DNA from: an uncultured Bacilli bacterium
GTDB lineage: Bacteria > Bacillota_I > Bacilli_A > RF39 > UBA660
DNA: 51,472 bases
Assembly (NCBI GenBank): GCA_947629325.1
Contig: CANRDE010000007.1
Span: 1-51,472, forward strand
Direction: 5' to 3'
In this document: positions 43,396-51,007 of the stretch, piece by piece
How positions within the stretch are numbered: the first letter of the stretch is position 1
How the letters are laid out: the number at the start of each line of letters is the position of its first letter
Program-made: the position numbers and the translations under genes
Notes under the pieces: model-generated
The model's input: only the letters and a program-made list of their open reading frames with translations
What the model was told of the DNA's origin: nothing
The model's database searches: none

Positions 43396-44069
43396 GAATT
43401 GACCTCCTCAATAATTCTTCCGTCCTCAATTTTAATTATCCTATCAGCAAATTTAGCTATTTCCATATTATGCGTAATCATTATAATCGTTTGATTTAAT
43501 TCTTTATTTGATTTTTTAAGTAATGCCACTATTTCATCACTGGATTTAGAATCCAAATTACCTGTAGGTTCATCAGCAAGTATTAAAGCGGGATTAGTAA
43601 TTAATGCTCTACCAATACTTGTTCTTTGTTGTTGCCCTCCTGACAATTCATTAGGAAGGTGATTTCTTCGATTTTCTAGGCCCAAAAGTTTTAACATATC
43701 ATTTAATTTTTCTGGATTTATTTCTCGATTATCCAAAGCCAAAGGTAAAGTAATATTTTCTTCAACATTTAAAATAGGAATTAAATTATAAAACTGATAG
43801 ATTAAACCTGTTTGGCGCCGTCTAAAAATTGCCAGTTTATCATCATCAAAATCATAAATATTTTGGCCATCAATAAAAACCGTTCCTGAAGTTGGACGAT
43901 CGACGCCACCGATTAAATGTAAAAGAGTTGATTTACCACTACCACTTGCTCCAACAATAGCAACAAATTCACCTTTCTCCACAGAAAACGTTACATTATC
44001 TAATGCCACTACTTTAGTTGTATCTTTTCCATAAATTTTTGTTAAATTTTTAACTTTTAATATTTCCAT
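43392..44069 (-). CDS. ABC transporter ATP-binding protein (LolD/MacB type)
   Basis: A 225-residue ATPase with Walker A GASGSGKSTLLHLI, Q-loop YQFYNLI, signature LSGGQQQRTSIGRAL, Walker B LILADEPTGNLD and H-loop IMITHNMEIA. The LSGGQQQR and ADEPTGNLD forms are typical of MacB/LolD/BceA-type ATPases that partner FtsX-like permeases. The promoter upstream carries a direct repeat suited to OmpR-family binding. Confidence 0.95.
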   Translation of the reverse strand: MEILKVKNLTKIYGKDTTKVVALDNVTFSVEKGEFVAIVGASGSGKSTLLHLIGGVDRPTSGTVFIDGQNIYDFDDDKLAIFRRRQTGLIYQFYNLIPILNVEENITLPLALDNREINPEKLNDMLKLLGLENRRNHLPNELSGGQQQRTSIGRALITNPALILADEPTGNLDSKSSDEIVALLKKSNKELNQTIIMITHNMEIAKFADRIIKIEDGRIIEEVNS

Positions 44070-44093
44070 ACTAAATTTCCTTTCTTAAAATAC

Positions 44094-44125
44094 ATTATAT
44101 AGTAATAAAGTTACAACCAAGTTAC
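44094..44125 (-). promoter_or_regulatory. ABC exporter promoter with response-regulator-type direct repeat
   Basis: TATAAT (44099-44094) on the minus strand has a poor -35 region. On the plus strand that region instead holds two AGTTAC copies (44109-44114 and 44120-44125), exactly 11 bases apart. An 11-bp-spaced repeat at a weak -35 is the usual design of an OmpR-family-activated promoter. Confidence 0.65.
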
Positions 44126-44203
44126 TAAAATAAAATTTTAAATTTCCAAATCTGTCATAACATATAATTTAAATATTCTGGCGACTTAATCATAAGTATA
44201 TTA

Positions 44204-44244
44204 AAACTCGAACTATGAAGTCCGAGTTTAGAACCATTCGGTTC
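44204..44244. terminator. Two back-to-back hairpins, one a copy of the tRNA-type terminator
   Basis: AAACTCGAACT/AGTCCGAGTTT (44204-44229) has nearly the same stem as the terminators after the tRNA genes at 1862 and 45035. A smaller GAACC/GGTTC hairpin (44231-44244) lies beside it. It terminates the GNAT gene on the minus strand. Confidence 0.75.
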
Positions 44245-44251
44245 CTAAAAA

Positions 44252-44310
44252 GAAAATATAATAATTTACAACTTAAAATATTTAATAATAAATTTAGTCC
44301 CTAATTTGTT
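44252..44310. repeat. 60-bp direct repeat, right copy
   Basis: A displaced copy of the histidine kinase 3' end (38834-38893), one base shorter. It supplies the last residues and stop codon of the GNAT gene in a different reading frame. Confidence 0.9.
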
Positions 44311-44752
44311 GACACTTATATTGCATAAAATATCTATTCTCCGTTGTTTCTTTTATTTTAAATCCTAATTTTTTGTATAAATTTAAAGCAGATGTATTTT
44401 CTTTATAAACCCATAAATAGACTTTAGAATTATTATTTAGTATATTATTTAATATATTTGTTCCTATTCCTTTTCTTCGATAATTTTTATCTAAATATAT
44501 TTCATCTAATAAAACACCGTCTTCATATTTTTCTAATAAGAAACATCCAACTTTTTTGTTGTCGATTATAATAATTTTATAATCAACAATTTGCCGAGGA
44601 ATTTTAGTTTTAACATAATTAGTTATTTTTTCAATTTCTTCTTTAGGTAAGTCATTTGCATATTCTAAAATACTTTCTAATTTATATGATATTAATAATT
44701 CTATATCATCTTTAGTTGCACATTTTAATTTATAATCATATTGATTTTTCAT
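44294..44752 (-). CDS. GNAT-family N-acetyltransferase
   Basis: A 152-residue acetyl-CoA-dependent acetyltransferase. The fold is evident from IIDNKKVGCFLLE (beta strands), the acetyl-CoA motif YRRKGIGTNILNNIL and LWVYKENTSALNLYKKLGFK. The substrate is not predictable. The last five residues (QQIRD) and the stop derive from the 60-bp repeat copied from the kinase gene, so the original C-terminus has probably been replaced. Confidence 0.85.
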   Translation of the reverse strand: MKNQYDYKLKCATKDDIELLISYKLESILEYANDLPKEEIEKITNYVKTKIPRQIVDYKIIIIDNKKVGCFLLEKYEDGVLLDEIYLDKNYRRKGIGTNILNNILNNNSKVYLWVYKENTSALNLYKKLGFKIKETTENRYFMQYKCQQIRD

Positions 44753-44859
44753 AAAAGAAATTCCTCTTTTCTTTATAAAGATACTAAATAATTTTTTATT
44801 ACATTAATCCCTTATACGTTCTACATCAAAAACACAATTCGGTTCATGGGAACAAACAT

Positions 44860-44937
44860 TTACCTAACTTCAAGGCCTAAAATACCTATTTTATTGTTAT
44901 TAACATTTATCTCTGTTTTAATTAACTCTTTTTTCAT
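44860..44937 (-). pseudogene. Short 25-codon ORF with strong ribosome site, possible gene stub
   Basis: ATG at 44937 sits behind GGGGGAAAT, far better than chance. The peptide MKKELIKTEINVNNNKIGI then stops after GLEVR. The opening reminds me of the N-terminus of KilA-N or similar phage-type proteins, but it is too short for proof. It may be the remnant of a gene cut by the rearrangement that placed the nearby repeat, or a short peptide upstream of the GNAT gene. Confidence 0.3.
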
Positions 44938-44983
44938 ATTTCCCCCTTAATCACTAAAATTAGTTTATCATAAATTGAAGTAT

Positions 44984-45024
44984 ATTAAAACTCGAATTCC
45001 TATAAAAATAGAAAGTTCGAGTTT
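44984..45024 (-). terminator. Terminator after tRNA-Leu(CAA)
   Basis: On the minus strand AAACTCGAA and TTCGAGTTT form the stem, continued by a longer imperfect helix, followed by TTTTAATA. It shares its stem sequence with 1825-1851 and 44204-44229. Confidence 0.85.
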
Positions 45025-45034
45025 CCTATCTATC

Positions 45035-45121
45035 TGGTGCCGATGGTGGGACTCGAACCCACACACCCATATGGATAACAGATTTTGAGTCTGTCTCGTC
45101 TACCAATTCCGACACATCGGC
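45035..45121 (-). tRNA. tRNA-Leu(CAA)
   Basis: Type II tRNA with acceptor GCCGATG/CATCGGC, D-arm TCGGAATTGGTAGACGA, long variable arm, GGTTCGAGTCC T-arm and encoded CCA. The anticodon loop CUCAAAA gives CAA, reading UUG. It lies 36 bases after the scpB stop. A TATAAT on the minus strand (45137-45132) may provide its own promoter. Confidence 0.95.
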
Positions 45122-45157
45122 ATGTAAAGGTATTATATCACATATATTTTATTTTTG

Positions 45158-45718
45158 CTATAATACCTCTTCTATTTTTTCTTTTTTTCGAAATAATTCT
45201 TGCTTTTCTTCTTTATTAACTAAATTTAAGTCTGGTAAATCATTTATCGAAGCTAACCCAAAACAATCTAAAAATTCTCTTGTGGTTTTATATAAATTAG
45301 GTCTGCCTGGTAAATCACTTTTTCCCACTACTTTTATTAAATCTTTACTTAATAATTTTTTTATAACATAAGAACTACTAATACCTCGTATTTCGTCAAT
45401 TTCTATTCTAGTAATGGGTTCATTATAAGCAATTATAGCTAAAACTTCTAATTGAGCTTGAGAAAGTGTTTCCTCTCTATTACCAATTAATTTTTGATAA
45501 TATTCTTTATGTTCTTTTTTAGTTGTTAATTTAAAGGCATTCCCTAAAAAACTTATTTTAATTCCTCTTTCGTCTTTTTCATATTCTTTTTTTAATTCTA
45601 TAAGTAATTCCTTAGCTTTAGATTCATCTATATTCAAAGTTTTACAAATATCCTCTAAAGTAACACCTTCATCACCCATAACAAATAATAATCCTTCTAA
45701 CACCCCAAGCAAATTCAT
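45158..45718 (-). CDS. scpB: Segregation and condensation protein B
   Basis: Winged-helix kleisin partner in the SMC-ScpAB condensin. Family motifs are LEGLLFVMGDEGVTLEDI, REETLSQAQLEVLAIIAYNEPITRIEIDEIRGISSSYVI (in parts) and LPGRPNLYKTTREFLDCFGL. Length 186 is normal. Its ATG overlaps the scpA stop by one base, so the two are translationally coupled. Confidence 0.95.
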   Translation of the reverse strand: MNLLGVLEGLLFVMGDEGVTLEDICKTLNIDESKAKELLIELKKEYEKDERGIKISFLGNAFKLTTKKEHKEYYQKLIGNREETLSQAQLEVLAIIAYNEPITRIEIDEIRGISSSYVIKKLLSKDLIKVVGKSDLPGRPNLYKTTREFLDCFGLASINDLPDLNLVNKEEKQELFRKKEKIEEVL

Positions 45719-46443
45719 TATTTCCCAACTCTTTCTATAATTATTGTACTAAATATTTTATCTTGTTTTAAAATAATTTCTGAATTTTTACTCATATCCA
45801 AAATAGATAAAAAAGTAACAACTACATTTTCTTTGGTAAAAATATCAAACAATTCAGAAAATTCCACTGTCTTCTTTTTTTGCAATATATTTCTAATCTC
45901 ACTAATTTTCTCTTTAACACTATACTCTTTACGAGTAATTTTTGTTGTTAAAGGCTTTTGAAAATTAATTCTTTTTTGCATTCCTATAAAAGCTTCTAAT
46001 AAATCATTTAAGGATACATCACTATTTATTATTTTTTCTTCGTCTACATATTCTTTTAGATTTTCAGGCATTTTAGTATAGTAATCTGCCCGATTTTCTT
46101 CTAATGTGCGAAAAACTTCTGTCATATTTTTGTATTTTTCATATTCTATTAATTTTTCTCTCAAATCTTCTTCACTTTTAATAGAAAATTCATCTTCTGT
46201 ATTCTCTTCTTCTTCCTCATTTTTATTAATTAACATTTTACTTTTTAAATGAATCAGCTCTGATGATACAACCAAATATTCACTACTTTTATCAATGTCA
46301 TTTTTATCAATTGAATTTATAAAGTCAATGTATTGGTTAATAATTTCGCTGATATTAATTGTATAAATATCCATTTTCGATATTCTAACTAAATGTAATA
46401 ATAAATCAAAAGGCCCTTCAAAATCTTGTAATTGTAAATTCAT
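45718..46443 (-). CDS. scpA: Segregation and condensation protein A (kleisin)
   Basis: Bridges the SMC heads in bacterial condensin. N-terminal signature FEGPFDLLLHLVRISKMDIY, a charged linker, and a C-terminal winged helix (VVTFLSILDMSKNSEIILKQ). The open frame continues nine codons upstream, but AAGGAG precedes ATG 46443, giving a 241-residue protein beginning MNLQLQDF as in relatives. It is part of an operon with two upstream membrane proteins. Confidence 0.95.
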   Translation of the reverse strand: MNLQLQDFEGPFDLLLHLVRISKMDIYTINISEIINQYIDFINSIDKNDIDKSSEYLVVSSELIHLKSKMLINKNEEEEENTEDEFSIKSEEDLREKLIEYEKYKNMTEVFRTLEENRADYYTKMPENLKEYVDEEKIINSDVSLNDLLEAFIGMQKRINFQKPLTTKITRKEYSVKEKISEIRNILQKKKTVEFSELFDIFTKENVVVTFLSILDMSKNSEIILKQDKIFSTIIIERVGK

Positions 46444-46460
46444 CTGAATCTCCTTATTAG

Positions 46461-47399
46461 TTATTGACAATTAAAACCATATGTTTCCATTTCAAAATTA
46501 ACTACTCTTGCCTCTTCCCCTAAAGCATAGTAATATTTTTCAGTAATATTTGTTAAATTAGCTTTATGTAGATCAATATTTATAATTGCAGAATAACCAT
46601 TTAAAGTACCATTAAAGGAAGCACTTATTCCTTCTATACTATTATAACTGCTTATCTTGTTTTGCCATAAAGTATAATCAATATAATAGTTAGGATCGCT
46701 AACATTATTATTAGTGATAGTATGTTTAATTGTAATTAATTTATCATTTTCAAATGAATAAACTATATTATCAATGCCATTGTCACAAGTGATTGTTCCG
46801 TAACCAGAACTATCCTTCTCTAAATTTAAAGCAGGATAATCGTTAATAGTTTTTTCGGTTAACACTATATAATAGAAATTGTTTTTAATATTTAAAGTAT
46901 AATTAACTTTAGCATTAGAATTAATAGTATTAATGTCTAATTTTATTCTTTCTACTAAGGTTTTAGAATCGGAATATAATTCAATATAAAATTTTCTCTT
47001 ACTAAAATTTATATCATTGCTAGTTTTATTAGAGACATCAAAAGTTAATATTTGATTATTTAAACTAAAATTATTTAAAGTAAGATTATTTTGGGTAATC
47101 TCTAACTCAGGACTAAAAACATTAAAACTAATTTCACTATTATTAGAATTATTGTCTGAATTATTTTCATTTGGATTATTCTTATTAGCAAGGTTATCAA
47201 TACTTTCAGCTGTTTTTCTTCCTAATAAATTATTAATATAAACACTAATATCATTTATATAATACACCGCTAAAATAAAGACAATAAAAATAAATATAAC
47301 TCTTCCCAAATTGCTTTTTTTCTTATAAGTGTATCCTATAACTTGTGGTTTTAGTTCAGTATCTTCTAATACAACAATATTTTTTTTCTTTTTAGCCAT
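46461..47399 (-). CDS. Membrane-anchored extracytoplasmic protein, 312 aa
   Basis: Unrecognised. A basic cytoplasmic N-terminus (about 32 residues), one membrane segment (33-52), an Asn-rich linker (about 70-88) and a beta-rich external domain. It ends with a Cys in YGFNCQ, with a second Cys in ITCDNG as a possible disulfide partner. It is encoded 17 bases before scpA and 21 after a thioredoxin-like protein, so it is co-transcribed with both. The order suggests the thiol protein may act on it, but that is inference. Confidence 0.65.
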   Translation of the reverse strand: MAKKKKNIVVLEDTELKPQVIGYTYKKKSNLGRVIFIFIVFILAVYYINDISVYINNLLGRKTAESIDNLANKNNPNENNSDNNSNNSEISFNVFSPELEITQNNLTLNNFSLNNQILTFDVSNKTSNDINFSKRKFYIELYSDSKTLVERIKLDINTINSNAKVNYTLNIKNNFYYIVLTEKTINDYPALNLEKDSSGYGTITCDNGIDNIVYSFENDKLITIKHTITNNNVSDPNYYIDYTLWQNKISSYNSIEGISASFNGTLNGYSAIINIDLHKANLTNITEKYYYALGEEARVVNFEMETYGFNCQ

Positions 47400-47420
47400 T
47401 TGTATTCACCCTTATTATCT

Positions 47421-48110
47421 TTAATTATTATTTTTACTTGCAATTAATTTTTCAAAAATTTGTTTCAATTCATTAATTTGTTCTTCATTAAGTTTATCAT
47501 AACCAGATTTTTGTGATTCTACTGTGCCAACATGAAAATAAGTTATTTCTCCTTTAGATAAGGCAATAACAGTTGGAGCATATATCCTTTTTTCACCCGT
47601 ATCATAAATATTGCCAGCCTCATCTTTTAAAGTAAAATTATCTAATTTTTTATCTAATATTTTTAATATTTCATAATACTGTTTTGTGCCATCTTTAATT
47701 TTCTTTAAAGAGCCATTTTCCAAAGCATAAGTACTTCTAATATCTAAAATATCAAGATAATTTATCGTTTCATTCTTCTCTTCCGCAACTTCAGTTAAAA
47801 CTGGAATTAAACTGCGGCACCAAGGACAAGTTGCAAATCCCAAATATAATATTCCGGTACCATTTTTTAAAAACTTGACTGCTTCATTTTGACTTAAATA
47901 ATTTATCGTATTTTTGTCACTAATTGTAACATTAGGATAATTTTCACCATTTTCATTAATTTTATCATTTAATTCCATATATTCGTTGCGAAATCTAGAT
48001 GCATCACTCTCTTCTAATTTATCATTGACGACAAAATAAACACACAATCCTACTACTAAAATACAAAGGAAAGTAATGATTACAACTATTATGCCATTTC
48101 TTTTTTCCAT
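47421..48110 (-). CDS. Membrane-anchored thioredoxin-like protein (CPWC)
   Basis: A signal-anchor (about residues 7-27) exposes a thioredoxin-fold domain outside the cell. The active site is CPWC at 95-98 (GFATCPWCRSLIPVL), with cis-Pro in RIYAPTVIAL and helical insertion between. It is a paralogue of the lipoprotein at 48662, sharing the order of motifs (DASRF, CPWCRS, LDIRST, GEKRIYAP). It resembles PedC/BrcD-type disulfide proteins in general layout. Its substrates are probably Cys-containing surface proteins. It heads an operon with the 312-aa protein and scpAB. Confidence 0.82.
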   Translation of the reverse strand: MEKRNGIIVVIITFLCILVVGLCVYFVVNDKLEESDASRFRNEYMELNDKINENGENYPNVTISDKNTINYLSQNEAVKFLKNGTGILYLGFATCPWCRSLIPVLTEVAEEKNETINYLDILDIRSTYALENGSLKKIKDGTKQYYEILKILDKKLDNFTLKDEAGNIYDTGEKRIYAPTVIALSKGEITYFHVGTVESQKSGYDKLNEEQINELKQIFEKLIASKNNN

Positions 48111-48141
48111 TTTATTTTACCACCTAGTAAAATTTTACTAT

Positions 48142-48158
48142 AAAAGCAATAGTATTGC
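48142..48158 (-). terminator. Terminator after the 140-aa gene
   Basis: GCAAT and ATTGC pair around a three-base loop and are followed by TTTTATAG on the minus strand. Short stem, so moderate confidence. Confidence 0.5.
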
Positions 48159-48165
48159 AAATAAA

Positions 48166-48588
48166 TTATTGTTTTTCTGTATCAAATATTTTTTTAATAT
48201 TATCATATGTTTCTTGCTTAATTTGATATATGCCATTATATGGTTGTTCTAAATAATATTTACCATCTTCATTATATAAATAAATTGTAGCAGCTACCAT
48301 ATTTTCAAAATTAAAATCAATTCTAATATTATTAGAAATATTAGGAACTTCATTATCACTTTTTTTAGTTGTCTCTAATTTATTACTTTTTATTTCTTTA
48401 AAAATATCTTTTATAATTGTTTCATCACTAATTATAACATTTCTTATTTGTTCTTTTAATGTAATACTAACTACATCTTCATAAACGGGAATATTTATAT
48501 AGTAAATTTTACGATTATTAAAGTAAAAAACTATTCCGGCTATTATTATAAAAAGTCCTAACAATAAAACTGATATTTTATTTTTCAT
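48166..48588 (-). CDS. Membrane-anchored hypothetical protein, 140 aa
   Basis: Unrecognised. One N-terminal membrane segment (about residues 5-23) and an external domain with alternating strands and charged turns, ending YDNIKKIFDTEKQ. It contains no Cys. It has its own promoter (48611-48638) between two thiol-redox genes. It may be a lineage-specific envelope protein. Confidence 0.65.
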   Translation of the reverse strand: MKNKISVLLLGLFIIIAGIVFYFNNRKIYYINIPVYEDVVSITLKEQIRNVIISDETIIKDIFKEIKSNKLETTKKSDNEVPNISNNIRIDFNFENMVAATIYLYNEDGKYYLEQPYNGIYQIKQETYDNIKKIFDTEKQ

Positions 48589-48610
48589 AAATAATCACCA
48601 AACAAAAAGT

Positions 48611-48638
48611 ATTATATCACAAATTCTTAAATTTTCAA
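48611..48638 (-). promoter_or_regulatory. Promoter of the 140-aa gene
   Basis: TTGAAA (48638-48633), 16-base spacer, TATAAT (48616-48611) on the minus strand. Confidence 0.6.
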
Positions 48639-48662
48639 AAAAAGTAAATCAATTGATTTACT
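48637..48662 (-). terminator. Terminator after the CPWC lipoprotein
   Basis: AGTAAATC and GATTTACT pair around AATT and run into seven Ts on the minus strand, directly at the stop codon. Confidence 0.85.
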
Positions 48663-49363
48663 TAACAGCCTACACTACACGCTTCTATTTTAACATCTTC
48701 TAATATTTTTTCAAACTTACTATAGGTTTCATTAACCATTTCTTTAGTTAAATCTTGATAGGCATCGGTTTGCTTTTCACTAATTCCGGATTCTAAAGAT
48801 TTGGCTTCGCCTTTTACTATTGTAACTACATTCGGAGCATATATTCTTTTTTCCCCGGTCTTAACAGTTTTATTAGATTTATTTGTTAAAGTATAATCGT
48901 TCAACACATTATCTAATTTTTCCAACAATTGGTAATAACCATCTGTTCCTTTTTTGCTAGTTACAACTTCACCTTTATCATTTATTTCTAATGTATCTCT
49001 TATATCTATTACATCAACATAATATATTTTATTAACTGCATTATCTTTAGCTACTTCAATAAGAGTAGATATAATGCTTCGACACCATGGGCAAGATTTA
49101 AAGCCAAAATAAACGGCAAAAGTTTCTTGATTATCAATCTTTTCGACTATTTCTTCAGCACTAGCATAAACAAATGGATTTGAATCAGATATTTCCACAG
49201 AACGATATTCTTTACCATTTGTATTGCTTTGCCCATTTAATCCTTCATATTCTTCTTTAAATCTATCAGCATCAGTTAACTCAGTTTGTTTCTTATTTGA
49301 ACATCCAGTAAATATTAAAAGCATAATTACTAATAAAATTATAGCAAAACACTTTTTATTCAT
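48662..49363 (-). CDS. Thioredoxin-like lipoprotein (CPWC) with extra C-terminal Cys pair
   Basis: The lipobox IFTGC (Cys 21) tethers it to the outer face of the membrane. The thioredoxin-fold active site is CPWC at 91-94 (GFKSCPWCRSIISTL), with cis-Pro in RIYAPNVVTI. The protein ends in ACSVGC, giving a second Cys pair (229 and 233) absent from its paralogue at 47421. This could be an internal electron relay or resolving site. It overlaps the 241-aa CGYC gene upstream by 8 bases and is co-transcribed with it. Confidence 0.85.
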   Translation of the reverse strand: MNKKCFAIILLVIMLLIFTGCSNKKQTELTDADRFKEEYEGLNGQSNTNGKEYRSVEISDSNPFVYASAEEIVEKIDNQETFAVYFGFKSCPWCRSIISTLIEVAKDNAVNKIYYVDVIDIRDTLEINDKGEVVTSKKGTDGYYQLLEKLDNVLNDYTLTNKSNKTVKTGEKRIYAPNVVTIVKGEAKSLESGISEKQTDAYQDLTKEMVNETYSKFEKILEDVKIEACSVGC

Positions 49364-50081
49364 TGCTAACTTTTCCTTTATTTTTACCTTTTAATGATTG
49401 TTCAACATCATCTAATTTAGCTAATACTTTGTTATTTTTAACTATTATAACAATTATAGTAATAGTTGTACTAATAATTGCAAATACTAAACTCCAAATT
49501 ATAGTTGCTACATTTGTTGTTTTTTCTTCTTCGGGAATAACAATAGTACCATCATCATTAAATACATAACCGTCTTCCCGCATGGCATCAAAAACATCAT
49601 AACGATTATCAGAAGCATATAAAGAATCTATTGCTTTGGTAATGTTTTCATTCCAATCAGCTATATATCCTGGAAATACTTGATCACCAATAATGATATA
49701 TGGAACGCCTTCCCAAGGTTGACCTAAATAATTAGATACTGCATCAATTAATTCCGTATTTTCTGGATGCATATCACCATGAAAATTAATAGCATATGTT
49801 CTAATTTTAAATTTATCACCATAATCTTTAGTTATACTATTTAGATAAGTTAAAAACGCTCTACAATAACCGCATCCTTTACCTCTAAACATATAAATAG
49901 TAATTTGATCATCTTTTTCAGTATAATCGGGAAACTCTTCTTCAATATTTTCTTCTTTTAAAGTTGATTTCAAATTTAATGAAACAAATCCTTTTCCAGC
50001 CCCTTCCCCTTCTTTAGCAAATACACTAATTGGTATAATTAATAAAACTATAGCAATTATTATCCATAAATTTTTCTTCAT
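49356..50081 (-). CDS. Exported thioredoxin/glutaredoxin-like membrane protein (CGYC)
   Basis: A signal peptide (about residues 1-22) is followed by a thioredoxin-fold domain with active site CGYC at 70-73 (IYMFRGKGCGYCRAFLTYL), cis-Pro in GVPYIIIGDQVFPGY, and a C-terminal membrane segment (about 190-215) with a short Lys-rich cytoplasmic tail. The FRGKGCGYC start is glutaredoxin-like. It leads the thiol-redox pair with the CPWC lipoprotein. It could relay electrons to or from that protein at the membrane (inference). Confidence 0.82.
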   Translation of the reverse strand: MKKNLWIIIAIVLLIIPISVFAKEGEGAGKGFVSLNLKSTLKEENIEEEFPDYTEKDDQITIYMFRGKGCGYCRAFLTYLNSITKDYGDKFKIRTYAINFHGDMHPENTELIDAVSNYLGQPWEGVPYIIIGDQVFPGYIADWNENITKAIDSLYASDNRYDVFDAMREDGYVFNDDGTIVIPEEEKTTNVATIIWSLVFAIISTTITIIVIIVKNNKVLAKLDDVEQSLKGKNKGKVSNE

Positions 50082-50174
50082 TTTATCTTACTCCTTCTCT
50101 ATACAGCTATAATATAACAAAAATCATAAAAATTCTAGAATAAATAACTAAATTATAAGTTGAATTTTTTAAAT

Positions 50175-50873
50175 TCATACACAATCTTTTAAACTTAAAG
50201 GTATTTTATATATATTTTCATGATTATTTATATCTTTTGCCACTATTTCTAAATACAAAGCATCCTTATAATACATTTTGCAAGAATTAGAATAATGATT
50301 AATATTAAAATTAACTTTTTTCAAAAAATCATTTAATAAAATTGTAGTATCTTTATAATCGTAAGTACTGATACTTTTTTTATTGTTTCTATCTTTTTCG
50401 TATAAAGTACATCTAATTTCTTTATAAACATTTTGATCATTACTGCCTTCATAAGTAATATTCGAAATATAAATAGAAGTTTTATTATCACTATAAGCAA
50501 TTGTACCATACAAACTAAAATTATCAGCGCTGGAAGCTAAAGTTTTAAATTCAAAATCATCTTGAGGTAAAAGATAAAATAAGGTTATGCCAATAATTAT
50601 AATTGTTATACATAATAGAGCGCTAATCGCTAACCAGATTTTTTTATTAAATTTAGCTTTTTTGGTATAATTTCCTTCGAGCAAATCATTAATATCAAGT
50701 TTATATTCATTACATATTTTTTTTAATATGCTAATATCAGGGATATTTTGCCCATTTTCCCATTTGCTAACAGCTTGAAAAGTAACACCAAATTTATTTG
50801 CAAATTTTTCTTGGGTTAAATGATTTTGCTTTCTAATAGTCTTTATAATTGTGCCAATTTTCTCTTGATTCAT
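50175..50873 (-). CDS. Membrane-anchored XRE-family regulator
   Basis: An N-terminal HTH_3 domain (about residues 6-65, LTQEKFANKFGVTFQAVSKW) is joined to one membrane segment (about 75-97) and a C-terminal external domain of about 130 residues. This places DNA binding in the cytoplasm and a possible sensor outside. The external part contains three Cys. It is transcribed alone from an extended -10 promoter and ends in a TGA stop. Targets are unknown; the neighbouring thiol-redox genes are candidates only by proximity. Confidence 0.85.
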   Translation of the reverse strand: MNQEKIGTIIKTIRKQNHLTQEKFANKFGVTFQAVSKWENGQNIPDISILKKICNEYKLDINDLLEGNYTKKAKFNKKIWLAISALLCITIIIIGITLFYLLPQDDFEFKTLASSADNFSLYGTIAYSDNKTSIYISNITYEGSNDQNVYKEIRCTLYEKDRNNKKSISTYDYKDTTILLNDFLKKVNFNINHYSNSCKMYYKDALYLEIVAKDINNHENIYKIPLSLKDCV

Positions 50874-50899
50874 ATAATTACTCCAAACTACTTAAATAT

Positions 50900-50908
50900 A
50901 TTATACCA
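50900..50908 (-). promoter_or_regulatory. Extended -10 promoter of the XRE gene
   Basis: TGGTATAAT on the minus strand, 26 bases before the start codon. Confidence 0.6.
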
Positions 50909-50964
50909 TAAAATTATTATAAAGAGATTTTTTCCTAATTAGAAAATATAAATACAAAAAAATG

Positions 50965-50993
50965 TTGTCAAAAAACAGTAATTATGATAATAT
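50965..50993 (+). promoter_or_regulatory. Promoter of tRNA-Met
   Basis: TTGTCA (50965-50970), 17-base spacer, TAATAT (50988-50993), about 14 bases before the tRNA. Confidence 0.7.
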
Positions 50994-51007
50994 ATTGTTG
51001 TTCTTAT

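Noticed and set aside
38849-44069. Classical BceRS-BceAB bacitracin module
   Set aside because: The kinase has a 70-residue external loop and two halves of the permease carry external domains, unlike the intramembrane BceS and the single-loop BceB.
43392-50177. Mollicute genetic code (TGA as Trp)
   Set aside because: Trp is TGG in all conserved motifs examined, and TGA closes the ABC ATPase and XRE genes at the expected positions.
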